Assembly: GCA_044227605.1 (NCBI GenBank)
Contig: JBGAWJ010000041.1
Span: 1-12,545, forward strand
Source: JAEUKQ01 sp044227605
GTDB taxonomy: Bacteria > Pseudomonadota > Alphaproteobacteria > JAEUKQ01
DNA length: 12,545 bases
Direction of reading: 5' to 3'
Part shown: positions 6,922 to 12,545 of the stretch, piece by piece
Layout: each line of letters opens with the position of its first letter
Position numbering within the stretch: position 1 is the first letter of the stretch
Notes under the pieces: generated by a model
Databases searched by the model: none
Told to the model about the DNA's origin: nothing
The model's input: only the letters and a program-made list of their open reading frames with translations
Made by a program: the position numbers and the translations under genes

Positions 6922-7485
6922 TTAAAGTAAAAATAATAATTTCTTTCTTAATTTTCGTCTTGCCCTAATCATCAAAGATTCTAAGGATTTTAATGTCACC
7001 CCGAGAATTTCTGCCGCCTCGTTATAAGACATTTCTTCGTAAAAACAAAGGTTAAAGGCCATTCGTTGCCGATCAGGTAAACTTGCTAAAGCAGACTGTA
7101 CATGGCGTTCCATTTCTTTTTGCTGCGTTACTTTTTCTGGGGATAACTGCCCCGATTGGTGGAATAAAAATGGAGAAGCGTGGACTAGATCCTCATCAAT
7201 CTCAACCATTTTTGGCTGACGCAATTGGTCAATACATCGATTGGCAACCACCCTATAAAACCACGAGGTAAAATGCTGCGGCCTTTGCCTTATTACTGGC
7301 CAATCCTTAGCGTCATGCCATAACTTTAAAAAACAATCTTGCACCACATCCTCGGCGTCGACCTTGGAAAGCAAGAACCGGTAAGCAAGCCTAAAAAAAC
7401 GCGGTAAATGGAGTGACATCAACTTCTGGAAAGCATGTTCATCGCCACCTTCGATTCGCTGTAATAAGGCCTCATCTTCGCTCAT
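6922..7485 (-). CDS. ECF-family RNA polymerase sigma factor
   Basis: A 187-aa sigma-70 family protein with only regions 2 and 4, typical of extracytoplasmic function sigma factors, which redirect RNA polymerase to stress promoters. Region 2 spans about 18-92 and includes the core-binding DAEDVVQDCFLKLW (43-56) and the WFYRVVANRCIDQLR helix (75-89) that reads the -10. Region 4 spans about 125-180, with LPDRQRMAF and the helix-turn-helix MSYNEAAEILGVTLKSLESL (152-171), followed by MIRARRKLRKK. No C-terminal extension is present. It heads the operon with the anti-sigma-like and sensor genes. Its own upstream region (7486-7562) has no convincing sigma-70 promoter, which fits either self-activation through an ECF promoter or read-through from the 92-aa gene. 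The ribosome site before the ATG at 7485 is weak. Confidence 0.93.
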   Translation of the reverse strand: MSEDEALLQRIEGGDEHAFQKLMSLHLPRFFRLAYRFLLSKVDAEDVVQDCFLKLWHDAKDWPVIRQRPQHFTSWFYRVVANRCIDQLRQPKMVEIDEDLVHASPFLFHQSGQLSPEKVTQQKEMERHVQSALASLPDRQRMAFNLCFYEEMSYNEAAEILGVTLKSLESLMIRARRKLRKKLLFLL

Positions 7486-7562
7486 CGTATCAGGTTGATC
7501 CAGTTATAAATATATTCTTGTTCAAGTTAGACGGTGCCGCCACAAAAAACCTGCGCTCCAAA

Positions 7563-7841
7563 TTAAAGGCGGGTAAAAACAACCGAAATCAACAGAAATA
7601 AAAACAATATAACTGCAAAAATAATGCTGTACCGAACAAAACGATCTCTATCCCTTTGGGCATGCGGTAGAAAAGTGTCTTTTTTAAACCATAACATCCC
7701 GTGCGTTAATAAGTAGAAAAAGCTATGTTCTGGGCGTCGTCCACGCCTTAAAATTTTTATTCCATAATAAAACGCCAGCACCCAAGCAAAAGCAGCCCCA
7801 ACACCAAGCACCCCAATAACAAATTTTAGGAATATTTCCAT
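7563..7841 (-). CDS. Small two-helix inner membrane protein of unknown function
   Basis: I do not recognise a named family for this 92-aa protein. It has two hydrophobic segments (about 5-27 and 71-90) joined by a basic loop of about 43 residues holding KILRRGRRPEHS (29-40) and LPHAQRDRDRFVRY (58-71). By the positive-inside rule the loop should be cytoplasmic with both ends outside. The ATG at 7841 has a good ribosome site, AGAGGG at 7848-7853, which supports it as real. It lies 77 bp upstream of the sigma gene on the same strand and may be transcribed with it, and it is divergent from fbpB. It could be a fourth member of the stress operon or an unrelated housekeeping membrane protein; sequence does not decide. 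Confidence 0.7.
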   Translation of the reverse strand: MEIFLKFVIGVLGVGAAFAWVLAFYYGIKILRRGRRPEHSFFYLLTHGMLWFKKDTFLPHAQRDRDRFVRYSIIFAVILFLFLLISVVFTRL

Positions 7842-7853
7842 TGCCCGCCCTCT

Positions 7854-7876
7854 TTATCATTCTACGAGAATAAAAA
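7854..7876. promoter_or_regulatory. Quasi-palindrome in the divergent region, possible operator
   Basis: Two 10-base arms around a 3-base centre (ACG, 7864-7866) match at eight of ten positions, including a perfect ATTCT/AGAAT core (7859-7863 and 7867-7871). It lies in the leader of the 92-aa gene, directly next to its ribosome site, and about 100 bp upstream of fbpB. It is not a Fur box. It may be a repressor site or a weak hairpin. Confidence 0.3.
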
Positions 7877-7912
7877 TGCCATATTGCTTTCATGGTCTAG
7901 TCATGGCACTGA

Positions 7913-7941
7913 TGTATAAAGCTACTTTTTAATGATTACAA
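7913..7941 (-). promoter_or_regulatory. Possible sigma-70 promoter of the 92-aa membrane protein gene
   Basis: On the minus strand TTGTAA (7936-7941) and TATACA (7913-7918) are 17 bases apart, each with four of six consensus bases. The start would fall near 7905, about 64 nt before the ATG at 7841. The same AT-rich spot offers TATAAA (7915-7920) on the plus strand as a possible -10 for fbpB, but with no good -35. Confidence 0.35.
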
Positions 7942-7974
7942 TACGCGCTCTTATTACATACCTCTCTTGGCAAT

Positions 7975-9633
7975 ATGCAAAAACAGTCCACTCAAATAAT
8001 TTTTAAACATACTCTAAAAAAATTTCTTCCGCCAGGGCATCCTAAGCTATTGATTTGCATCCAATTGATCTTAGGGATGATAATTTTTTTACCAATTCTG
8101 GTGATTCTATTACAGCTTTTCCAGCCTTATAGTGCAGATTTCGAGCATTTAGTTGCAACAGTGTTACCGGAGTTTATTTGGAATTCTGTCAGCTTGACCG
8201 TGGCTGTTGGGGGCTGCAGTCTTATTATTGGTTGTGTTTCTGCTTGGGTTGTTACTTTCTGTGATTTCCCTGGAAGAAATATATGCCGATGGGCGCTTGT
8301 ATTGCCTTTAGCCTTCCCATCTTATGTATTGTCTTACCTTTATACCGACTGGCTGCAATTTGTTGGGCCAGTGCAATCTTTTATCCGTAATATTACTGGT
8401 TGGAAGGTTGGAGAATATTGGTTTCCCCCAATCCGTTCATGGGGAGGAGCGGTCATCATTTTATCTTTGGCCTTTTACCCGTATGTTTATTTATTAGCGC
8501 GCAGTACATTTTTACGTCAATCAAGCGCTGCCCTTGAAGTGAGTAGAACCCTTAATATTCGTGCATGGAGAACTTTCTTTTTCATTACATTGCCAATGGC
8601 CAGACCGGCGCTTGTTGCCGGTACTATATTGGTTTGCATGGAGACAGTCGCCGACTTTGGTGCCGTTTCGTATTTCGGTATTCCAACCCTCACCACTGGC
8701 ATTTACCGAGCCTGGACATCGCTTAATGATCAAACAACCGCTGCCCAACTAAGTGGTCTTTTACTAGTGATTATTTTTATTTTGTTGATTACCGAATATT
8801 TTAATCGGGGCCAACAACGCTTTCAAACTACGGAACAGCGTTTCCAAAAACCCAGCCAATATCAATTAACAGGAAGCAGAAAATTATTGGCTATTTTTGG
8901 TTGTTTTATGCCTATCATTTTAGGGTTCATATTACCAATCGGTTTATTAATCACCAATGTTTCCCAAGGACTTGATGACAATGATCTATCCCGTCTATTT
9001 CCCCTTATCCAACACAGTTTTATCTTAGCGGCTGTTGCCGCCTCTCTAGCGCTTATCCTGGGTTTATTTTTGACAGTGATGGAGCGGTTTTATTATAATC
9101 CCTTATTGAAAATTATCAATCGCTTAGCCTATCTTGGTTATGCAACGCCCGGCATTATCATTGCGGTAGGATTGCTTACTATGTTGGGAAAGATCAATAA
9201 TTTAACGGGCCAATTTCTTCTGACCGGCAGTTTACTCGCCTTAATTTATTGCTATCAAGTTCGTTTTCTTGCAACATCTTTACTAACACTTGAATCAGGG
9301 TTCGGTAAAATTCCCATTCATATTGATTTTGCCGGACGCTCGCTGGGTCATTCCCCTCTAAAAGTATTTTCAAAAATCCACTTACATTTTTTATGGCCAA
9401 CGCTTTTATCAGCCTGGCTCATCATATTTATTGATGTCATGAAAGAACTGGCAGCCACTTACATCATTCGGCCCTTTAACTTTGAAACTTTGGCAATTAG
9501 CACCTATCGCTTAATTGCTGATGAACGATTGGTAGAAGCCTCCTTACCGGCCCTGACCCTGGTATTAATAGGTATTATTCCAGTTATTTTCCTATGCCGA
9601 CAAATAGAAAATAAACAGCACCAACCCAGTTGA
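7975..9633 (+). CDS. fbpB: Ferric iron ABC transporter, permease protein
   Basis: This 552-aa polytopic membrane protein is an FbpB/SfuB-type permease, which moves Fe3+ handed over by the periplasmic binding protein across the inner membrane. It is a tandem fusion of two binding-protein-dependent permease domains, about 12 membrane helices in all, as usual for the family (500-560 aa). The first cytoplasmic EAA loop is at about 184-210 (ALEVSRTLNIRAWRTFFFITLP, read in part); the second, more divergent, is at about 450-478 (FAGRSLGHSPLKVF). Other family traits are LPLAFPSYVLSY (110-121), YPYVYLLARSTF (168-179) and, near the end, DVMKELAATYIIRPF. The ATG at 7975 has only a weak CTTGG-like ribosome site. 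Unusually, the gene lies opposite to fbpA and fbpC and converges on fbpA, and no Fur box is seen upstream of it. A few 4-5 residue differences from any one homologue cannot be judged here. Confidence 0.95.
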   Translation: MQKQSTQIIFKHTLKKFLPPGHPKLLICIQLILGMIIFLPILVILLQLFQPYSADFEHLVATVLPEFIWNSVSLTVAVGGCSLIIGCVSAWVVTFCDFPGRNICRWALVLPLAFPSYVLSYLYTDWLQFVGPVQSFIRNITGWKVGEYWFPPIRSWGGAVIILSLAFYPYVYLLARSTFLRQSSAALEVSRTLNIRAWRTFFFITLPMARPALVAGTILVCMETVADFGAVSYFGIPTLTTGIYRAWTSLNDQTTAAQLSGLLLVIIFILLITEYFNRGQQRFQTTEQRFQKPSQYQLTGSRKLLAIFGCFMPIILGFILPIGLLITNVSQGLDDNDLSRLFPLIQHSFILAAVAASLALILGLFLTVMERFYYNPLLKIINRLAYLGYATPGIIIAVGLLTMLGKINNLTGQFLLTGSLLALIYCYQVRFLATSLLTLESGFGKIPIHIDFAGRSLGHSPLKVFSKIHLHFLWPTLLSAWLIIFIDVMKELAATYIIRPFNFETLAISTYRLIADERLVEASLPALTLVLIGIIPVIFLCRQIENKQHQPS

Positions 9634-9726
9634 CCTGTCTTCTCTCTCTGGAGTGTTTCCAAGAATCACCCGAATATATCAGTATCTCTTGTATTTTGAG
9701 CTATTTTATCGAAAAGATATACTAGT

Positions 9727-9761
9727 GAAAAAACAGGGGGCGATTATAGCCGCTCCCTGTT
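9727..9761 (-). terminator. Intrinsic terminator of fbpA
   Basis: An 11-bp stem (9732-9742 with 9751-9761, one G-T pair) with an 8-nt loop is followed on the minus strand by six T (9733-9728). It lies 29 nt past the fbpA stop codon at 9791. On the plus strand no T-run follows the stem, so it would stop fbpB transcripts less well, although the same hairpin sits about 98 nt beyond the fbpB stop. Confidence 0.8.
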
Positions 9762-9790
9762 AATTGATTGGTTAATGAGGATAAAGTGGA

Positions 9791-10846
9791 TTAACGCCAA
9801 CCAACGCTGTCAAAAATGCGTTGGGCAGTCGGTTGCTTTGCTGCAAAGACTGCCGCATTTAAGGGATCAATCTTAAATTTGCTTGTCAACGCCGCTAAAG
9901 TTGGCATTACCTGAACTGTTGACACCACGGGATACTCATTATTACCCTCGGCAAAATACCGTTGTGCTGAATCACTCGCTAAATACTCTAAAAATTTAAC
10001 GGCTGCTTCCGCATGCGGAGCATATCTGAGCATTGCCGCCCCAGAAATATTGACATGGGCTCCATAGCCGTCCTGATTCGGAAAAACCACTCCAATATTT
10101 TGAACAATTTTTTTATCCTCAGATTTGTCTGAACGAACAAGTCGCATGTAATAATAAGTATTGGCAACCGTAATGGCACATTCCCCTGCGGCAACTGCCT
10201 TCATTTGGTCGGTATCGCCCCCAACTGGTTCGCGAGCAAAATTTTCCTTCACCCCTTTCGCCCATTGTTCAGCCGCTTCCTCACCCTCATGGGCAATTAT
10301 CGACCCCAGTAACGACAAATTATATATATTGCCACTGGCGCGCATGCAGATTCTTCCTTTCCACTTCGGATTTGCCAAATCTTGGTATGATTTTAATTCA
10401 CCTGCTTTAACAGACTGGGTATTATAAATAATAACACGCGCACGAGTTGAAAATCCAAACCAATGACCATCGGGATGACGTAAATGCTCAGGAATCCTAT
10501 TTTCTAAAAACTTAGATTTTACAGGAGCCAATAAATTTAATTGATCGGCACGCCATAAACGCCCTGCGTCTACCGTAATTAAAATATCCGCCGGACTATT
10601 CCGTCCTTCATTTCTAATGCGTTCAATTAATAGATCTTCTCCCCCGTCTAATCGATTAATTTTAATGCCTGTTAGTTTTGTAAAATCGCTATACAGAGCT
10701 TCATCGGTTTCATAGTGCCTGGAGGAGTAAATATTTAATTCTTGAGTCACTTGCGAATAACCCCGATTGATCTGTGAATATAGAGAAATGCATCCCAATA
10801 AGCCCATAAAAATAATCATTTTAAAAAAGCATTGGATTATTTGCAT
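9791..10846 (-). CDS. fbpA: Ferric iron ABC transporter, periplasmic iron-binding protein (FutA/FbpA type)
   Basis: This class II periplasmic binding protein captures Fe3+ for the FbpB/FbpC importer. From the ATG at 10846 it has 351 residues: a signal peptide (hydrophobic core about 7-24), then the mature start at ELNIYSSRHYETDEALY. Predicted iron ligands are His44 and Tyr45 (SRHY), Tyr175 (GNIYN) and Tyr231-Tyr232 (NTYYYMRL), the His-plus-Tyr set of the FutA group with matching spacing as far as I recall. DGHWFGFSTRARVIIYN and LANPKWKGRICMR are further family motifs. An LLGC sequence (16-19) resembles a lipobox, so a lipoprotein form is possible. I set the start at 10846 because of its AAAGG ribosome site (10853-10857, spacing 6). 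The longer frame to 10885 would translate the Fur box. fbpC lies 182 bp upstream on the same strand. Confidence 0.95.
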   Translation of the reverse strand: MQIIQCFFKMIIFMGLLGCISLYSQINRGYSQVTQELNIYSSRHYETDEALYSDFTKLTGIKINRLDGGEDLLIERIRNEGRNSPADILITVDAGRLWRADQLNLLAPVKSKFLENRIPEHLRHPDGHWFGFSTRARVIIYNTQSVKAGELKSYQDLANPKWKGRICMRASGNIYNLSLLGSIIAHEGEEAAEQWAKGVKENFAREPVGGDTDQMKAVAAGECAITVANTYYYMRLVRSDKSEDKKIVQNIGVVFPNQDGYGAHVNISGAAMLRYAPHAEAAVKFLEYLASDSAQRYFAEGNNEYPVVSTVQVMPTLAALTSKFKIDPLNAAVFAAKQPTAQRIFDSVGWR

Positions 10847-10852
10847 AATAAA

Positions 10853-10857
10853 CCTTT
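10853..10857 (-). promoter_or_regulatory. Ribosome binding site that fixes the fbpA start
   Basis: AAAGG on the minus strand sits six bases before the ATG at 10846. No such site precedes the in-frame ATGs at 10885 and 10879, which lie inside or beside the Fur box. This supports the shorter protein with a normal signal peptide. Confidence 0.75.
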
Positions 10858-10864
10858 CATTTGA

Positions 10865-10883
10865 GATAATGATAATCATTATC
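10865..10883. promoter_or_regulatory. Fur box (ferric uptake regulator operator)
   Basis: The sequence GATAATGATAATCATTATC is identical at all 19 positions to the classical Fur box consensus established in E. coli. It is palindromic, so strand is not meaningful. It lies 18 bases upstream of the fbpA ATG (10846) and overlaps or directly follows the predicted -10. Iron-loaded Fur bound here would block fbpA transcription, giving expression under iron limitation. That role is inferred from the known system; the match itself is plain in the sequence. Confidence 0.93.
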
Positions 10884-10911
10884 ATTTACTTACTTAAAAC
10901 GCCCCTGTCAA
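10883..10911 (-). promoter_or_regulatory. Predicted promoter of fbpA
   Basis: On the minus strand a perfect -35 TTGACA (10906-10911) is followed after 17 bases by a poor -10, TAAATG (10883-10888), touching the Fur box. The AT-rich Fur box may itself supply -10 bases with different spacing. A 12-bp palindrome (10925-10936) lies just upstream of the -35. Confidence 0.5.
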
Positions 10912-10924
10912 CTGTAGTATCATG

Positions 10925-10936
10925 ATCGCATGCGAT
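10925..10936. repeat. 12-bp perfect palindrome upstream of the fbpA promoter
   Basis: ATCGCATGCGAT is a perfect inverted repeat whose near edge is 13 bases upstream of the predicted -35 box, a usual position for an activator or second regulator. It overlaps an ATCATGAT palindrome (10919-10926). No known motif is assigned. Confidence 0.35.
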
Positions 10937-11028
10937 ATTTAGAGATAGGCTTACAGTTATATATTCAAGCAACACAATGGTGCATTTCTTGAAGAAAAAT
11001 TGAGTGATGTGAAAATAATATTAAGAAC

Positions 11029-12105
11029 CTAATCACCAAAAGCAAAAACCTGCTGATGATCTAAGCCCACGCGAATGTAAGAGCCAACTGGTTGGTTAAC
11101 TTTCTCCTTTACCCGAGCATAAAAGAAATATGGCTCAGGGATTTGGTCAGCCACCAAATGCAACTTGGTTGCTTGCCCTAAATAACGAATATCATTGATC
11201 CGCACCCTGATGCCGTCATCTTCATTTTTGCTCCAATAAAAGGCCTCGGCGCGAATTAATAACTGGATTTTTTTGGCAGAGGCTAAAGCTGGTGACAAGA
11301 TTATATTCCCCCACAATGTTTCAGCAACACCTTGGCAATTAGGAACATACAAAATATTTGTCTCTCCAAAAAATTCTGCGACGAAAGCGGAATTGGGTTC
11401 ATGATAAATGGTGGCTGGTTCACCGATTTGTACAAATATTACTTGCTGCATAACAAAAATTTGATCGGCCATCTCCATTGCTTCCTGTGGATCGTGGCTA
11501 ACCATCAAAACTGTTGCCTGAAAATTCCTGATAATTTCTAATGTTTGTTCGCGAATATGGGCGCGTAACCTAACATCCAAGCTTGAAAAAGCTTCATCCA
11601 ATAGTAATAATTTGGGTTCGGGCGCCAAGGCGCGAGCTAAAGCAACCCGCTGCTGCTGACCGCCGGACAACATATGAGGATAGGAATAAATATAGGAAGT
11701 TAGACCAAAAGTTTCCAGCAACTTTTCCACCCGTTGCCGACGTTGTTTCTTTGGTAAAAAATGCAATCCAAAAGCGATATTTTCGGCAATTGTTAAATGG
11801 GGAAATAAAATATAATCCTGAAAAACGAGGCCAACCCCCCTTTTCTCTGGGGCGATAGTTTTATTAGAAGTTGCGACACACTGATTCTCAATCCATATTT
11901 CTCCTTGCTGCAACATTTCCAAGCCAGCAATCAACCGAAGAATGGTTGATTTACCGCAACCAGACGGCCCTAATAAACAAAAAATTTGATGTTGCGGCAA
12001 AGACAATGAAATATCCTTCACCGCCAATCGCTGCCCGTAAGAATGACAGATATTACGAAGTTCCAATGTTAAAAGAGGCTTAGTATCTACATCAACCATA
12101 ACCAT
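11029..12105 (-). CDS. fbpC: Ferric iron ABC transporter, ATP-binding protein
   Basis: This 358-aa ABC ATPase powers the iron importer at the inner face of the membrane. All motifs are intact: Walker A GPSGCGKST (46-54), Q-loop Gln96 (LVFQDYILFPH), signature LSGGQQQR (146-153), Walker B LLLLDE (166-171), D-loop SSLD and switch His204 (VSHD). The C-terminal third (about 240-358) is a TOBE-like regulatory extension, as in FbpC/PotA/CysA transporters, and includes EFFGETNILY and RAEAFYW. In-frame ATGs lie at 12105 and 12099; AGAG just upstream is better spaced for 12099, so the first two residues may not be made. The gene is followed by fbpA on the same strand after 182 bp. Iron rather than polyamine or sulfate specificity is inferred from the neighbours. 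Confidence 0.93.
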   Translation of the reverse strand: MVMVDVDTKPLLTLELRNICHSYGQRLAVKDISLSLPQHQIFCLLGPSGCGKSTILRLIAGLEMLQQGEIWIENQCVATSNKTIAPEKRGVGLVFQDYILFPHLTIAENIAFGLHFLPKKQRRQRVEKLLETFGLTSYIYSYPHMLSGGQQQRVALARALAPEPKLLLLDEAFSSLDVRLRAHIREQTLEIIRNFQATVLMVSHDPQEAMEMADQIFVMQQVIFVQIGEPATIYHEPNSAFVAEFFGETNILYVPNCQGVAETLWGNIILSPALASAKKIQLLIRAEAFYWSKNEDDGIRVRINDIRYLGQATKLHLVADQIPEPYFFYARVKEKVNQPVGSYIRVGLDHQQVFAFGD

Positions 12106-12177
12106 CTCTAAAACAGTATGAGAAACAACAGGGACGCTATCCTTTTGGAAAACCTTACCTAGGATAAAGCTCCTTGT

Positions 12178-12545
12178 TTATAAAATCAGGTAAGCCAACC
12201 CCAGGAAAGAAGCGAACGCGACCATATCTGTTACCGTTGTCACCAGCACGACAGATGAATCAGCAGGATCTATCTTCCATCTTTCTAAAAATATAGGAAC
12301 CAATGAGCCAACCACCGCCGCAATCAACAAGGTGGAAAACATGGCAACACCAAAGACAAGGCCGATGATCCAGTCGCCAAACCATCCCCAAGCTATTAAA
12401 ACCGCAACCAATGCAAAAACACCGCCGTTAATTAAACTAACAACCAGTTCTTTGATGAAAAAGCGCCATTGGTTGGTCAATTTTAAATCATGCACCGCCA
12501 ACGCCCGTACCGCCACGGTAATTGTTTGGGTGCCAGCGTTCATAC
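12178..12545 (-). CDS. mgtE: Magnesium transporter MgtE (partial, C-terminal membrane part)
   Basis: The last 122 or so codons of an MgtE-family Mg2+ channel/transporter are present; the frame is open through the right edge, so the start lies outside the window and the ATG at 12543 is an internal Met. The segment begins NAGTQTITVAVRAL, the conserved GNAGTQT-type motif at the pore helix of MgtE. Three to four hydrophobic helices follow, with a DPADSSVVLVTTVTDMVAF stretch whose acidic residue near the end is a conserved pore position in the family, and the protein ends FLGLAYLIL. The cytoplasmic MgtE-N and CBS domains would lie beyond 12545. It is 72 bp upstream of fbpC on the same strand with no clear terminator between, so read-through into fbpC is possible. 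Confidence 0.93.
   Translation of the reverse strand, partial: MNAGTQTITVAVRALAVHDLKLTNQWRFFIKELVVSLINGGVFALVAVLIAWGWFGDWIIGLVFGVAMFSTLLIAAVVGSLVPIFLERWKIDPADSSVVLVTTVTDMVAFASFLGLAYLIL

Noticed and set aside
7526..7533. CGTCTAAC on the minus strand upstream of the sigma gene, like the -10 of some ECF promoters
   Set aside because: No AAC-type -35 motif lies 16-17 bases upstream, so I could not support an autoregulatory ECF promoter.
7929..7942. Fur-box-like AATGATTACAAT upstream of fbpB
   Set aside because: Only about one half-site resembles the consensus and the palindrome is lost, unlike the perfect box at 10865-10883.
10981..10999. TTTCTT-AAGAAA inverted repeat after fbpC as a terminator
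   Set aside because: The arms are separated by one base and AT-only, so no stable hairpin can form.
12106..12177. Possible terminator or promoter between mgtE and fbpC
   Set aside because: TATCCT/AGGATA can pair, but with a loop of about 17 nt and no T-run; no paired -35/-10 was found either.

Overview
The window reads as chromosomal DNA from an alphaproteobacterium of moderate to low GC (about 40-45% by eye). The best lineage marker is the gene ending at 4927, whose N-terminal domain matches the DUF4167 family, which is essentially alphaproteobacterial. The WP-type anti-sigma-like protein and the periplasmic helical sensor also resemble proteins found beside ECF sigma factors in Rhodospirillales-like genomes. 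I cannot name a genus. No phage, insertion sequence, CRISPR array, tRNA or rRNA is visible, and codon use shows no obvious foreign island.

Layout. 1-669 (minus) is the N-terminal half of a succinate-semialdehyde dehydrogenase (gabD), cut by the window edge. 897-1448 (plus) is an unrecognised secreted protein with four cysteines. 1471-4667 (minus) is a translationally coupled glmU-glmS pair, which makes UDP-N-acetylglucosamine for peptidoglycan and LPS. 4927-5562 (minus) is the DUF4167 gene, behind a long intergenic region rich in palindromes. 5953-7485 (minus) is a compact ECF sigma / membrane anti-sigma-like / periplasmic helical sensor operon, with a 92-aa two-helix membrane protein (7563-7841) just upstream on the same strand.

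The right third is a ferric iron ABC importer split into two converging units. The permease fbpB (7975-9633, plus) faces the substrate-binding protein fbpA/futA (9791-10846, minus) and the ATPase fbpC (11029-12105, minus). A perfect 19-bp classical Fur box (10865-10883) lies directly upstream of fbpA, and a good intrinsic terminator (9727-9761) closes fbpA. The window ends in the C-terminal membrane part of an MgtE magnesium transporter.

Working together: FbpA captures Fe3+ in the periplasm, FbpB passes it across the inner membrane, and FbpC supplies energy. The Fur box predicts iron repression of at least fbpA. The sigma operon looks like a three-part envelope or metal stress switch of the CnrYXH/Spy-CpxP type, but its signal cannot be read from sequence. 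All enzyme and transporter families here are known. The least explained parts are the sigma operon's input, the 92-aa membrane protein, the secreted four-cysteine protein and the palindrome cluster at 5701-5781.
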